From assembly GCA_016630955.3 (NCBI GenBank), contig CM049996.1, forward strand, positions 1-64,000: a stretch of 64,000 bases of DNA, given 5' to 3'. Shown piece by piece: positions 47,685-58,307 of this stretch. Both the position numbers and the translations under genes were made by a program. Origin of the DNA: Didymella arachidicola (taxonomy: Eukaryota > Ascomycota > Dothideomycetes > Pleosporales > Didymellaceae). The stretch's first letter is position 1. The number at the start of each line of letters is the position of its first letter. The notes beneath the pieces were generated by a model. It worked only from the letters and a program-made list of their open reading frames with translations, ran no database searches and had not been told where the DNA came from.

Positions 47685-49819
47685 CCGAGTTCGGCCTCGT
47701 GATGCACACGGCGCGTGATGCACACCCCACCAACTTTCGCACCCCAGAATAAGTGAGGTTATTGATCGACACCACAACGCTACTATCGCGAGATAAGTTG
47801 GTGGATTACTATATAGACTATTGCGAAACTTTTGGCTACCACAGTTTTTTTGGAGGACGCGTGGTGCGGCCAGTAGACGTTGTTGTGGGTGAAGGTGGTA
47901 AGGGCGCCTTATGGGCAGCCACCTGCCTTCGCACAGCACCACCACCACGATTCTTTGTTACTTTTGACTGAGATCTCTGTGAGGCCTTACTCTTAGCCTG
48001 TTTAGGCAATTGGGTACTTTTTTCTGCGTTGCTCTTGCGCTGAGCCTCTTCTTTACAAGCCTCAATTTGAGCGCGCTTTGCAGCCTGTGCCTTAGCTGTC
48101 AATACCTTCTTCTTCTCTCGCTCAACACGCTTATCTTCCTTCTCCTTCGCTTGAATAAGCTTCTTCTGGTGTTGAAGCTCCTTCTTAGTAGCTTTTGCTG
48201 CCTCCGCAGCGCGCTCTAGGTCCTCTTTTGCCTGGAGTTCTTGCTTCGCGCGCTCAATGCGTGAAGGACTCCACAAGACTGCACCACCACTGTCATTACC
48301 GTCAATAGGTTGCAAAGGTAGTACCCTCCGCTTTCTCTTCTTATTCTTATTAGCCTTTAGAGCCTCTTCTAGGCCTTCAATCCGAGCTTCTTGGACTTCT
48401 GATCGCACGTGGAGTTGGTGAAGGGCTTGATCAACTGCCTCATCAGCACTGGACCTATCCTCTTCTCTTGCACGCTTAAGTAGCCGCTGCGTCTTGCGCC
48501 AACTAGGTGAACCTGGTGCAGGCTGAGGCCCTGTAGGCTCTGAGGTCGTGCTAGGCGTCCTTGGTGTTGGTATTCTGAACTTCTTGAGCACGACGTCGGC
48601 ATCTGGTGGGTGGATTCCAGTACACTTAAAGGCCTGTACAACGAGGTCTTTGGTGAAGGTCTTCTTCCAAGCTGCCCAAAAGAGCGGGAAGAAGTCAGCT
48701 TGACCTACAGGCACCCACCCCTCTGTGGTATGGCCGCGGTGAAGGAGTTCCATGGAGTAGCTCTGTGCCAACGGCCCAAAGCACGCTACATCAAGCGGCT
48801 GAAGCGCGTGGGTTGCGTGCGGAGGGAATATAAGTAGGAGAATCTTGTTAGCATGAGCGTATTCGATGAAGGCCTGGGTAACGTGACTGCCGTGGCCATC
48901 AAGGATCAAGAGCCTGTACTTCCCTCGCGCTCTTACTCTTGTATAGCGATCAAACACCTGCTTCAGCCAGGCAACACCAAGAGCATCATTTATCCAGCCA
49001 TTTACTGAGGTACCAAAGTGTATATCGTGTTTCCCTGCGTCGACGCGCTGCACCCAGCTCTCTTGGAGCTGGAGAGACGATGAAGGATAGATGACTGCGG
49101 GCGGCAACGCATAACCATCAGCTCCTACTGCTCCTACTACTGTCACCCACTTCCTGTTGCCATCATGAGATGCTAGCTTGTATTTCCGGCGCCCAAAGAG
49201 TCGCTTATCGAAGATTCTGACGCCCTTTGACATCACTCCAATCATGAATCCCTTCTCATCCATATTGTACGTGTTTTCAGGCTCTATTGAATGCTGCTTG
49301 ATTGTACTGTGCAGCAGGTCAAAATAAGAGCTAAAGGATTCATATGAAGCAGCATCGTGACGTGATTTTTCCATAGGCGTGGTCCAGGCTGTGAGAAGGT
49401 CGTCGGGGTAGCGATGAAGGAAGCGCGATACCCATCGATCGGAGGGCTCCCATTGACACAGCGACTTCACGATTCTCCGCAGGATCTTTCTTGTAGGCAT
49501 AAGGTGTCTCTCGGTAAGTGATTTGACGTATTGTACAACCTCTATTTCATCGCGTGGGTGGAGAACTAGCTGGTGTTTTGATTTGACCTCATTTGACGCG
49601 CATACACCTTGGTGCCTTCGGCTCAACGTAGTGCGACAACAACCGTGTTTCTGGGCAAGATCTTTATACGTAAAATGTTCTCCATACTTCAAAGTAGCTA
49701 GCTCTGCGAGGGCTTCTTTTAACGGCATCGTGGGGTTGAGTTATGGGGGGGTGCGCAGTATAGGTCAATGTTGGTGGGGTGTGCATCACGCGCCGCGTGC
49801 ATCACGAGGCCGAACACGC
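47685..49819 (-). mobile_element. pogo/Fot1-type DNA transposon 3
   Basis: 2,135 bp with 50-bp terminal inverted repeats (47,685-47,734 and 49,770-49,819) that differ at about three positions, flanked by TA (47,683-47,684 and 49,820-49,821). Each end has two direct copies of CGTGATGCAC. Slight divergence of the ends suggests an older insertion than transposons 1 and 2. It splits the region between the divergent genes MRPL27 and UTP14. Confidence 0.88.
47836..49728 (-). CDS. pogo/Fot1-family transposase 3
   Basis: 630 residues from an ATG at 49,728, uninterrupted. The N-terminal helix-turn-helix/CENP-B-like region includes KDLAQKHGCCRTTLSRR. Catalytic residues are D157 (NMDEKGFMIG), D277 (LLILDGHGSH) and D313 (LQPLDVACF). 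The C-terminal 180 residues are highly charged (Lys/Glu/Ala) coiled coil ending in a basic tail. Closely related in motifs to transposase 1 but not the same family, since inverted repeats and sequence differ. Confidence 0.93.
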   Translation of the reverse strand: MPLKEALAELATLKYGEHFTYKDLAQKHGCCRTTLSRRHQGVCASNEVKSKHQLVLHPRDEIEVVQYVKSLTERHLMPTRKILRRIVKSLCQWEPSDRWVSRFLHRYPDDLLTAWTTPMEKSRHDAASYESFSSYFDLLHSTIKQHSIEPENTYNMDEKGFMIGVMSKGVRIFDKRLFGRRKYKLASHDGNRKWVTVVGAVGADGYALPPAVIYPSSSLQLQESWVQRVDAGKHDIHFGTSVNGWINDALGVAWLKQVFDRYTRVRARGKYRLLILDGHGSHVTQAFIEYAHANKILLLIFPPHATHALQPLDVACFGPLAQSYSMELLHRGHTTEGWVPVGQADFFPLFWAAWKKTFTKDLVVQAFKCTGIHPPDADVVLKKFRIPTPRTPSTTSEPTGPQPAPGSPSWRKTQRLLKRAREEDRSSADEAVDQALHQLHVRSEVQEARIEGLEEALKANKNKKRKRRVLPLQPIDGNDSGGAVLWSPSRIERAKQELQAKEDLERAAEAAKATKKELQHQKKLIQAKEKEDKRVEREKKKVLTAKAQAAKRAQIEACKEEAQRKSNAEKSTQLPKQAKSKASQRSQSKVTKNRGGGAVRRQVAAHKAPLPPSPTTTSTGRTTRPPKKLW

Positions 49820-49933
49820 TACCCACCGTTTTTTTCGACCCCAAAAAAAGTCGTGCCAAGACAAAAGTTCGCCCTCCATCGCACCTGCCTGACGAGCAAA
49901 CTCACCACGCCCACACCCAACCCAACACACAAC

Positions 49934-52861
49934 ATGCCGCCCCGGATATCCCGTAGCTCTCTCCCCAGCAGCGGCAGCTCAAAGCCGAAAGGCCGCCCCG
50001 CAGGCGAGCGAAACACCAAGAAAGCCTCGAAGCGAGCGCTGAACGCCTTCGCAATCGCACAGTTCGACAACCCGGAAAAGACCAAAGTGCGCGCAAACCG
50101 CCTCGGCGAGCTCGATCCAAGTTTTCACAAGAAGCGGGCACGCGACGACGAGGCCTCTGAAGACGAGGACGAAGACGACCAGGGCGCCCACAGGAAAAAG
50201 GCCAAGCGTCGCGGAGACGAGAGCTACGATGAGGGCTCTGACAGCGAGGGGAACACGTGGACCATGGGGCATGTAGACGAGGATGACGACGAGGATATCG
50301 ATTCTGACGAGGCGTTTGGCGAGAGCGATGAGGAGCGGTTCGAGGGGTACAGTTTTCGCGGGAGTAGTACGCGTGGGAAGAGCCTGAAGGTAAAGAAGGG
50401 CAAGGTTGTGGACGAGGGGGATGTGGATATGGATGAGTCTGAGGAGGAAGAGGAAGAGGAGGATAATTTTGGCGACGAGGGCATTGATCTTGCCACGGCG
50501 CTGGATCAGTATGAGGAAGAGGAACGGGAGGAGAGGCAGGAGAAGGTAAAAAAGAAGAAGAAGAAGGGTGGGTATGAGAGTGACAGCGAGGAGCCGAGTG
50601 AGGGCGAGGATGTGGCGAGGGACGGCGCGAGTAACTTGTCTAGCGACGACGATGAAGATGAGGAGGATCGACAAGCACAGCTTAAAGATCTAATCTCGTC
50701 GCTTGCCACGGGGGACGAGGAGAAGTCACGCGGCAAGAGAGTCGAGGTCCACGAGTCCGCTACGCCCGACGAGTTTGGTGTGTCCCGGAAGGTTGACTTG
50801 CTGAGCCTGAAGCCCAAGGCTGGCGACGAAGAGAAGAAGAAGGCGCTCAAGCTACTCCGCGACGACAAAAACTCGAAGAGGAATGACATTGCGCGGAAGC
50901 TGGAGGCACCTCTACCGAAACGTCAGCAGGACAAGCTTGACCGCGCTGCAGCCAATGCCAAAGCCAATGAGACCCTTGACCGCTGGACCGACACCATCAA
51001 GCAGAACCGCCGCGCCGAGCATCTCTCCTTCCCCCTGCAGCACAAGGACTCTGGTAAGGCCATGGGTGAAGACCGCTTGCTGCCTACTACTACAGCCGCG
51101 CCCGCAAACGATCTCGAGAGCACTATCCAGTCCATCCTCCAACAGAGTGGCTTATCTAATGGCAAGGACGACGAAGAGCAGATTCAAAAGTGGGAGATCC
51201 TGCAGACCAACAAGCTACCCATTGAAGAAGTAGAAAGGCGCCGCGCCCAACTGCGAATGGAGCGCGAACTTCTCTTCCGCGAAGAAGTCCGCGCCAAGCG
51301 TGTCAAGAAGATCAAGAGCAAGGCCTATCGTCGCGTGCACCGTAAAGAGCGCGAGAAGCTGCTCGAGAAGGAGCGAGAGCAGCTCAAGGCCGATGGTGTC
51401 GATCTCTCGGAAGAGGAGCGCGAGCACAACGACCGTCGCCGAGCAGAAGAACGCATGGGTGCCAAGCATCGTGAGGGCAAATGGGCCAAGGGTATCAAGG
51501 CCACTGGGCGTGCGGCTTGGGATCAGGATGCCCTTGCTGGTGTCACGGATATGGCAAAGCGAAATGAGGAGCTGCGGCGCCGTATCGAGGGCAAGCAGGT
51601 TCTCGACTCCGACGATGAGGGCTCCGACGTACCCAGCGACGATAACGAGAGCGAAGAGGACACTGACGCGGATGAAGATGAGCTTCTGCAGCGGCAACTC
51701 GGACAGCTGGAGAACCCCTTCTCCGAGAAGGGCTCAAAGCTGGGCCAAATGGCGTTCATGCAGAAAGCCGAAGCTGCCAAGCGTGCGGAAAACAACGAGG
51801 CGATTGAAGCCATGCGCCGCGAGCTCGCTGGCGAGAACAGCGAAGATGAAGTTGGTGAGAACGCTACACGCGTCGGTCGCCGCAAGTATGGGCCGGGAAA
51901 GCTGGTCAAGACAGCCATCCCCGTCAAGGGCAGCGAGTTTGAAGAGCGCGCCGCCTCGGACGAGGAGGGCGAGAAAACATCTCCAAACGGGCTGTCGAAT
52001 GGGACTCGCACGAACGACAAGCCTAAGAACCCTTTCTCGACAGGTCTATCAAACGGAACACGTAAGGTACAGAGGAATGGATCGTCAAACGCTCCCGCTG
52101 AGCCCGAGACTGATGCACCAAACCCTTTCCTCGCCAAGGCTGCGAAGGCAAAGAAGAGCAAAAAGGACGCTCCAGGAGAGGATGACCTTCTCCCCTTCAC
52201 ATCGTTCGCCTCTGACGACGAAGCCGCGCCCGCGCCGTCATCTTCCAAGGCCGTCGCACCCAAGGAAACAGTGGACGACTTCCTACAACAACGCGTGACC
52301 GCCGCCGACGACGATGGTTGGGCCACCGTTCTTGGCGGTCAGGACTCAGACAACGAGCACCTCTCCGACGAAGGCGATGATCTCGACCTGACACAGCTAT
52401 CCCGCAACCATGCTCTCACAGCAAAGGGCTTCGCAGGCGACAACGTCGAAGCCGACTTCCGCCTCGAAAAGGAAGACATCACGAAAGACGAAGCTGCAAA
52501 GGAGACCACTGATTTCCTGCCCGGCTGGGGCTCGTGGGCCGGCGACGGCATGTCACGCGCTGAGAAACGCAGAAACCGCGGGTGGAAGACCGTTACACAA
52601 ACGCCCGGTGTCGATGCGAATAAGCGCAAGGACAAGAAACTCGACCGCGTCATCATCAACGAGAAGACAATCAAGAGCAACAAGAAGTACTTGGCTGGGC
52701 AGCTGCCGTTCCCGTTCGAGAGCAGAGAGCAGTATGAGAGGAGTCTTAGGTTACCGAAGGGCAGGGAGTGGACGACGAAAAAGAGTCACCAGGATGCAGT
52801 GTTGCCGAGGGTGCTGGTTAAAGGGGGGGTTATTGCGCCCATGCGGAAACCGCTCATCTAG
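49934..52861 (+). CDS. UTP14: U3 snoRNP-associated ribosome biogenesis protein Utp14
   Basis: 975 residues, single exon. The ATG at 49,934 (MPPRISRSS) is chosen because the open frame upstream runs into the transposon end. The N-terminal third is strongly acidic (runs of Asp, Glu and Ser) and lysine-rich; the middle holds the Utp14 core (IKSKAYRRVHRKEREK, GAKHREGKWAKGIKA); the C-terminus has the family signature LPGWGSWAGDG and ends with DRVIINEKT, LPFPFESREQYERSL and VLPRVLVKGGVI. Utp14 belongs to the small-subunit processome in the nucleolus, where it binds and activates the helicase Dhr1 during 18S rRNA maturation. Length fits. The start codon is 113 bp from the right end of pogo transposon 3, so the native promoter is largely displaced. 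Confidence 0.95.
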   Translation: MPPRISRSSLPSSGSSKPKGRPAGERNTKKASKRALNAFAIAQFDNPEKTKVRANRLGELDPSFHKKRARDDEASEDEDEDDQGAHRKKAKRRGDESYDEGSDSEGNTWTMGHVDEDDDEDIDSDEAFGESDEERFEGYSFRGSSTRGKSLKVKKGKVVDEGDVDMDESEEEEEEEDNFGDEGIDLATALDQYEEEEREERQEKVKKKKKKGGYESDSEEPSEGEDVARDGASNLSSDDDEDEEDRQAQLKDLISSLATGDEEKSRGKRVEVHESATPDEFGVSRKVDLLSLKPKAGDEEKKKALKLLRDDKNSKRNDIARKLEAPLPKRQQDKLDRAAANAKANETLDRWTDTIKQNRRAEHLSFPLQHKDSGKAMGEDRLLPTTTAAPANDLESTIQSILQQSGLSNGKDDEEQIQKWEILQTNKLPIEEVERRRAQLRMERELLFREEVRAKRVKKIKSKAYRRVHRKEREKLLEKEREQLKADGVDLSEEEREHNDRRRAEERMGAKHREGKWAKGIKATGRAAWDQDALAGVTDMAKRNEELRRRIEGKQVLDSDDEGSDVPSDDNESEEDTDADEDELLQRQLGQLENPFSEKGSKLGQMAFMQKAEAAKRAENNEAIEAMRRELAGENSEDEVGENATRVGRRKYGPGKLVKTAIPVKGSEFEERAASDEEGEKTSPNGLSNGTRTNDKPKNPFSTGLSNGTRKVQRNGSSNAPAEPETDAPNPFLAKAAKAKKSKKDAPGEDDLLPFTSFASDDEAAPAPSSSKAVAPKETVDDFLQQRVTAADDDGWATVLGGQDSDNEHLSDEGDDLDLTQLSRNHALTAKGFAGDNVEADFRLEKEDITKDEAAKETTDFLPGWGSWAGDGMSRAEKRRNRGWKTVTQTPGVDANKRKDKKLDRVIINEKTIKSNKKYLAGQLPFPFESREQYERSLRLPKGREWTTKKSHQDAVLPRVLVKGGVIAPMRKPLI

Positions 52862-53954
52862 GTGCTTGAGCAGTCTTCCAGGATCAATAGGGTGTCGGCC
52901 CTTAAAAGGGGCAAACGTCAACTGCATTGCACAGGTGTTTGTGTGTTGGACAAAAAGTACGCGACGTGTTGCATATATCCAAAGCAGCAAATGCTCGAAT
53001 GGAAAGACTTTTGTTTCTCAAGCCGAGGTTGCACTGGCTCGTCGACCCCGGATTTTGTGACTTTGCACGACTGACGGTCCAAAATCGCCTATTTGTGTAA
53101 CACGCGTATTCGGAGCAGAAGACAGGTCTGGGCCGCGGATGCAACCTGCTACGAGCCATCAGGTAAGTACACCATACAATCCTCGTTCCACATCTAATCA
53201 GCGCATCTGTATATGACAACCAAAGCGTCTGTGTACCACTGCCGAATCGCTACAAGAAGCCCGCGCCCGAGATGTATTCGCGACCTTCTCACCACTCGAA
53301 CTTACCGGCCTTGCAACCAGTAGACATGTGATCTGGGCATCGATTTCACATACGCCGTCGAACAAGCAGGAAGAGGGCCTGCCGCGTTTGATCGTCCATC
53401 ATGACTCCTGTGGACCTGATAGGCGTACTGTTTTTCTTCGGTATCATAAATGCTGTCACAGCATGTCTCGTTGTGTCATTGCCGGACCATCTACTGAAAT
53501 CACACCACTGCTGTTACCGTATGCGAGCTGGGAATGGTCATAAGCACGGTTCTTTCGGTGGTATATCTGCTGATGAAGCGTGCCTTCTCGCGTTGGACTT
53601 GGAGCAGGTAAGAACGATTCTGCACTCCCTCTTTCAGCATCACCTTCCAATCACTGTCTCGTTCCCGATCTTTCCTGGCACTGAGCTGCGTTCAGAGGTT
53701 TGGAGTGAACTCGCTTCGCGACAACGTCGTCTTCGGTGCGTCCCACTTCGCTCCGCTTGCTCGAACAAACATGCCACCTGTACCTTCCCCGACCGCTTGA
53801 GTCAGTGTCGCAATACGCAGACTCGAAAATGCTAGACACTGTTACACCATCTTACCGCCACGCGCATTCACTCTACCTATAGCTGCTCGATCCCTATTCA
53901 CCTAGTCATCATTACACTATACTTACAGCGCCATCGCTCGAGCGCAAAAAACTG
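52862..53954. other. Intergenic, no firm gene
   Basis: About 1.1 kb. A 144-codon plus-strand frame (53,401-53,835) begins with a hydrophobic stretch (LIGVLFFFGIINAVTACLVV) but has no known domain or supporting context; I do not call it. Confidence 0.4.
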
Positions 53955-56395
53955 ATGGGCATCAAGCAATCGAGAATACGAGACTCTGGCCTATCAATCA
54001 CCTCAAGCGGTACGGCCGACACTTCAAAGGCACCGCGCACATGGCGCCAACATCGTCGCGACATTTTCAGCTCGTTCGGCTATGGAACGACCGTAGAAGC
54101 GTTGGGCGATGGAATACCCCTAGACAACATATTCACGCCAATCCAGGCCGACGACATCCTGCCGCAAATACCGATTAGCAATCAACATCCTGTACCACGA
54201 CAGGGCATCGAAGACAACGATCTGCGGACATTGCACACAAACAGCTTCTATGCCAATGCGTTTCTTGGAGGGCAGAACGCACCCATCTGGACACATCCGT
54301 ACTCGATCTGGTGGGGCAAGGGTGCGCAAGACCTGGGCATATTGCAGACTTGGGGCATCAATGTTGGACATGTCGAGGAAGGAGATCTGCAGTATGGGCC
54401 AGGCGAGCCTCCAAAAGTGAGCTGCGTTACGTCTTGAGAAGAATATTCGCTGATCGCGATCTCAGGTCTTTACCAATCCTCGCAAGCAATCGATCATCTT
54501 GTCCGCAGCTGAGCTTGATTCGAGAACGACCTTGACATCCGACACACACCTCCCCTTCTCTGTCAACATCAATCTAAACGCTCAATCCACGTCAGTAGAA
54601 CCGAAGATCACGTTCCCTATAGTACAAGGGATGGGTTTCGTCACCGCCGGATACAGAAACGCAATACCGACGGTACAGACAGGCGGAAGAGGTTGGGTCG
54701 AAGTCGAAAAGCCCGTTATGCTTGGCAGAACGGCAAAGTACCGAGTCAAAGACTTCGATGGCAGAGAATGGCTGATTTATGTTGTACCCGTACTGAGTAC
54801 CACGTACGATGCTTGGCAGCTTTCCAAGATCGATGCAAACACGCTGTTGGGTCCTCCGGGCTTTCAGGGCACGATCCAAGTTGCAAGGAACCCGCTTGGT
54901 GTCAAAGGCGAAGCAATCTATGACAAGGCTGCTGGAGCATTTGCATGTGAGATGAAGCTCACGGCTGTCGTCAACGAGTCGAGAGCCACCTACTCATTCA
55001 GCTATGCGAAGATTGGAACCTCACCGCTCCTGATGTTTGCTTTGCCACATCACATCCAGTCGCTGGACCTCGAGTTGAGGGAAAGAATTACCGATCTGCA
55101 ACTTCGAACCTCGACAAAGGGTATGGCAATCGCCGTATGGGCGGAGAGGTTGACCTTCGTTGAGCCGAATCTGCCTGTTACGATGTCGTTTGGCCCTTGG
55201 AGCCCTGCAATGAGCGCTGGTGCAAAGATTCGGTACCCACCCGATACCTTAGCGTTCATCAGCTCAGTTGCAGAGCGCGATCTACGGCGAGCCATGAATG
55301 AGCCGATACCGCCTGATTCATACTACTACGCTGGCAAGACACTAGCGAAATCTGCAACCATCGTATGGGTTATCAAAGAAGTGCTTGGCAACAGCGAGCA
55401 AGCATCCGTAGGTCTCGCAGATCTCAAACAAAAGCTAGCAAAGTACATCGAGAACCAGCAACGGTACCCTCTCTACTACGATGACAGCTGGAAAGGAGTT
55501 GTGTCGAATGCTGGATTCAACAATCCCGGAGCTGACTTTGGCAATACCTACTACAATGACCACCACTTCCACTTTGGCTACTTTGTGTACACGTCAGCTA
55601 TCATCGGGTATCTGGATCCGGGGTGGCTGATGCAAGGCAACAATAAAGCTTGGACAAACATGCTTGTCAAAGACTTTGCTGAAAGCGACTACAACGGCCG
55701 AGACTATCCCTTCCAGCGCAACTTCGACTGGTGGCACGGTCACAGTTGGGCGAAGGGTCTATTCGAATCGCAAGACGGCAAGGATCAAGAGAGCACGAGC
55801 GAAGACGGTTTCGCAAGCTTTGCGGTCAAGATGTGGGGCAAAGTCATCGGTGATGCAAACATGGAAAAACGAGGTAGGTCGGTGCACGCTACCCCCTGAC
55901 CAAACATTAACACTCAAAGGCAACTTGATGCTTGCGGTTCAAGCCCGATCCTTCAATACCTACTTCTACCTCCTGAGCGGCTCCACCGTCCAGCTACCGC
56001 GCTTCGTACCCAACAAAATCACCGGCATTCTCTTCGAGAACAAAATCGACTACACAACCTACTTCGGCGACACACCCGCACTTATCCACGGCATCCACAT
56101 GGTCCCTCTTAACCCCGTGTCTTCCTACCTCCGCCCCCGCGCCTTTGTCAAAGAGGAGTGGGACGCGAAGTTCAGCGACGGCAGAGCGCTCAAGGACGGA
56201 CCTGATGGGGCTGAGGGAGGCTGGAAGGGTATCCTGCATGCTAATCTGGCGCTGATTGACCCGAAGGCTAGTTTTGCGTTTTTCAGGGATGGGGTGGACG
56301 GGTATTGGGATGATGGATGGATTGATGGTGGGGCGAGCAGGACGTGGTATTTGGTTTGGGCTGCGGGGCTGGGGGAGCTTGCGAGGAACAGGTAG
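53955..56395 (+). CDS. GH81 endo-1,3-beta-glucanase
   Basis: Three exons, 53,955-54,416, 54,466-55,873 and 55,920-56,395, with introns of 49 and 46 bp, give 781 residues. The N-terminal beta domain carries LHTNSFYANAFLGGQ and THPYSIWW; the catalytic part carries YYDDSWKG, NDHHFHFGYFVY (about 518) and FDWWHGHSWAKG followed by QDGKDQESTSEDG (about 576-600), the acidic residues of GH81. The enzyme hydrolyses beta-1,3-glucan and acts in cell separation or wall remodelling. There is no signal peptide at the start (MGIKQSRIRDSG), so this looks like the non-secreted (Eng2-like) form, or a leader exon is missing. Length is normal for the family. Confidence 0.92.
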
Positions 56396-58307
56396 ACGGG
56401 GCGAGTGAGGAGTCTTGGGGGTGCGGATTGATGTTGTTTAGAGGTGCGAAATGTGCGCCAGCGATCGAGTTCCTATGTCGTAGAATGAGCCGAGATGCGA
56501 GGGTTACCATTCGCTAAGAGCATCGCATTTGAATCCTTCCATTTACCCAAGCACAGACGGTATATGCTAGAGACAAGACCCCTTGGAGATTGAGAACAAG
56601 ACACCTGAGCCGAGGGGAGACATATTCCGCAGAAGAGAACGCGACGTTTTCATTGTGGAACACGACACAATCCATCATTCAAGGCGGTCCACACAATTTG
56701 GACAGACTTTCCAGTTCTACTACTAAGTAATAAAAGAGGAGGATCCAGACACATCATACAACGCAAATGGTTCTACGGGTCAGTCAAAGTGAAGAAGGAC
56801 ATGGCCTCACGAAATCTCAATCCTGACCCCGTTTTCAGCGGAATGATTACTACACAAAAAAACGGTCTGATCTCAAAGGAAGACGAAGCAGGGGAACGCA
56901 CGGGGTCAGCAGTCATCTAATCATGCTCTAATGTGTTTTCAGGTGGTACGTCCAATTTAAACGACAGTACACCATGTAAATCCTTTTCCTGATCTGGGAA
57001 TCCGATGTATACGGTGTTACGGAGTCTCACATAGCTGGCTGTGCGCTTCGAGACATGGGGAGCCGTATTCATTCTTTTGGAAAAACAGTGAATTTTGGGG
57101 TAGAACAATTTGAATGCGCGTTAGAGTCAAGCAGCTCGCTCTACGGAGAGTTGTGGGGGTTTGGCGAGTGGTATCTGTTGTGACGCTTCATATGTGGAGG
57201 GTGACGGCGTCTACTCGTGTTCGGCAACAGAGGAAGCATTGCTGCGGCTTAGCTTTGAGAGCGTTCTTTTTGTATGAGAAGAGAAAAATGGAGTTGTATC
57301 CGTTGCTGGGTCGCTCAGAGCAGGGGAAAAACATGTCCTGTAGTTGCCATTTCGGACGCAGAACATGCGTTAAGAGTTCGAGCATTCTCAGACCATGGCT
57401 TCGTCGTTCGGTTTTTCTCGACTTCATTCACACAGATTGATTGAGGAACGATGGACTTAGGGCCGGGCCAGAGTTCTTGTAGGACGTTTCATAATGTACT
57501 CGCTCACTCATAGCGTAGAGGTAGGTTGCTTTTGCTTGTGCACAGAGGTAGAGTCATTCCTGGTCTTGTCTCGGCTTTTGAAAAAAAGTCTTAGGAGCAT
57601 GGTTTGGGAACTTTAGATACTTCCGAGGACCATGCCAGGTGTAGGGGTTAACTTTGAACAAGATGTGGACTTTGCAAGTAGAAGTAAGGAATAGTATGCA
57701 GGCAGGCCGAGCTAATTTATATATGTGCCAAGTACATGGATGAGACGGCTGTGTCCTCGTCGCTAGCGGAATCCCGATGTCATAGTAAATTATTGCCCGT
57801 GGTAGAAAGAGAAGATGGGGAAGTGACGGTATGTTTCCGAGCAGCCGAATTCACATCGGTCTCTTTGCAGGCACTTCGAGCACGGAAGACATAGAAAGAG
57901 AGACTCGGTATTTGGATCCATGGGTGCCATAAAGTCGTTTCCTCAGAGGATTGAATTCATTCAGCGGGAAGACGGAGAGTCAGCTTCTAAGCATAGAGAA
58001 TTGACTTGTGTACGCCATGACCTTGTTTGTGCATAGCGACCTTGGTCGAACATCAGCATACGTGAAGCTATGTTACAGTTCGCAAGATGGACCGTGATGA
58101 TACATCTGAACCGAATCTGGAGTTAGTCAGTACGGTTTAAGATGTTTGGAACAGGGCGACACACGGTCCCGGTCCTCGTCAGTATTGTGCAGGGTGGACT
58201 TGAGCAAGAATCTATCCACAGTACCAGTACAAAGCATTAATGCAACTGAGATTTGGGGGCTTCTAGATCAATGAGAATTTGCCATAGATGATAGGATAAT
58301 TCAAAAG
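56396..58307. other. Intergenic, about 1.9 kb, no gene seen
   Basis: It lies between the 3' ends of the GH81 gene (plus) and the dynamin-like GTPase gene (minus), so both 3' UTRs fall here. Short frames (for example 57,114-57,440) have no motif. Confidence 0.5.

Noticed and set aside
53401..53835. 144-codon frame with hydrophobic start
   Set aside because: No domain and no supporting splice or codon pattern; it may be part of the 5' region of the GH81 gene.
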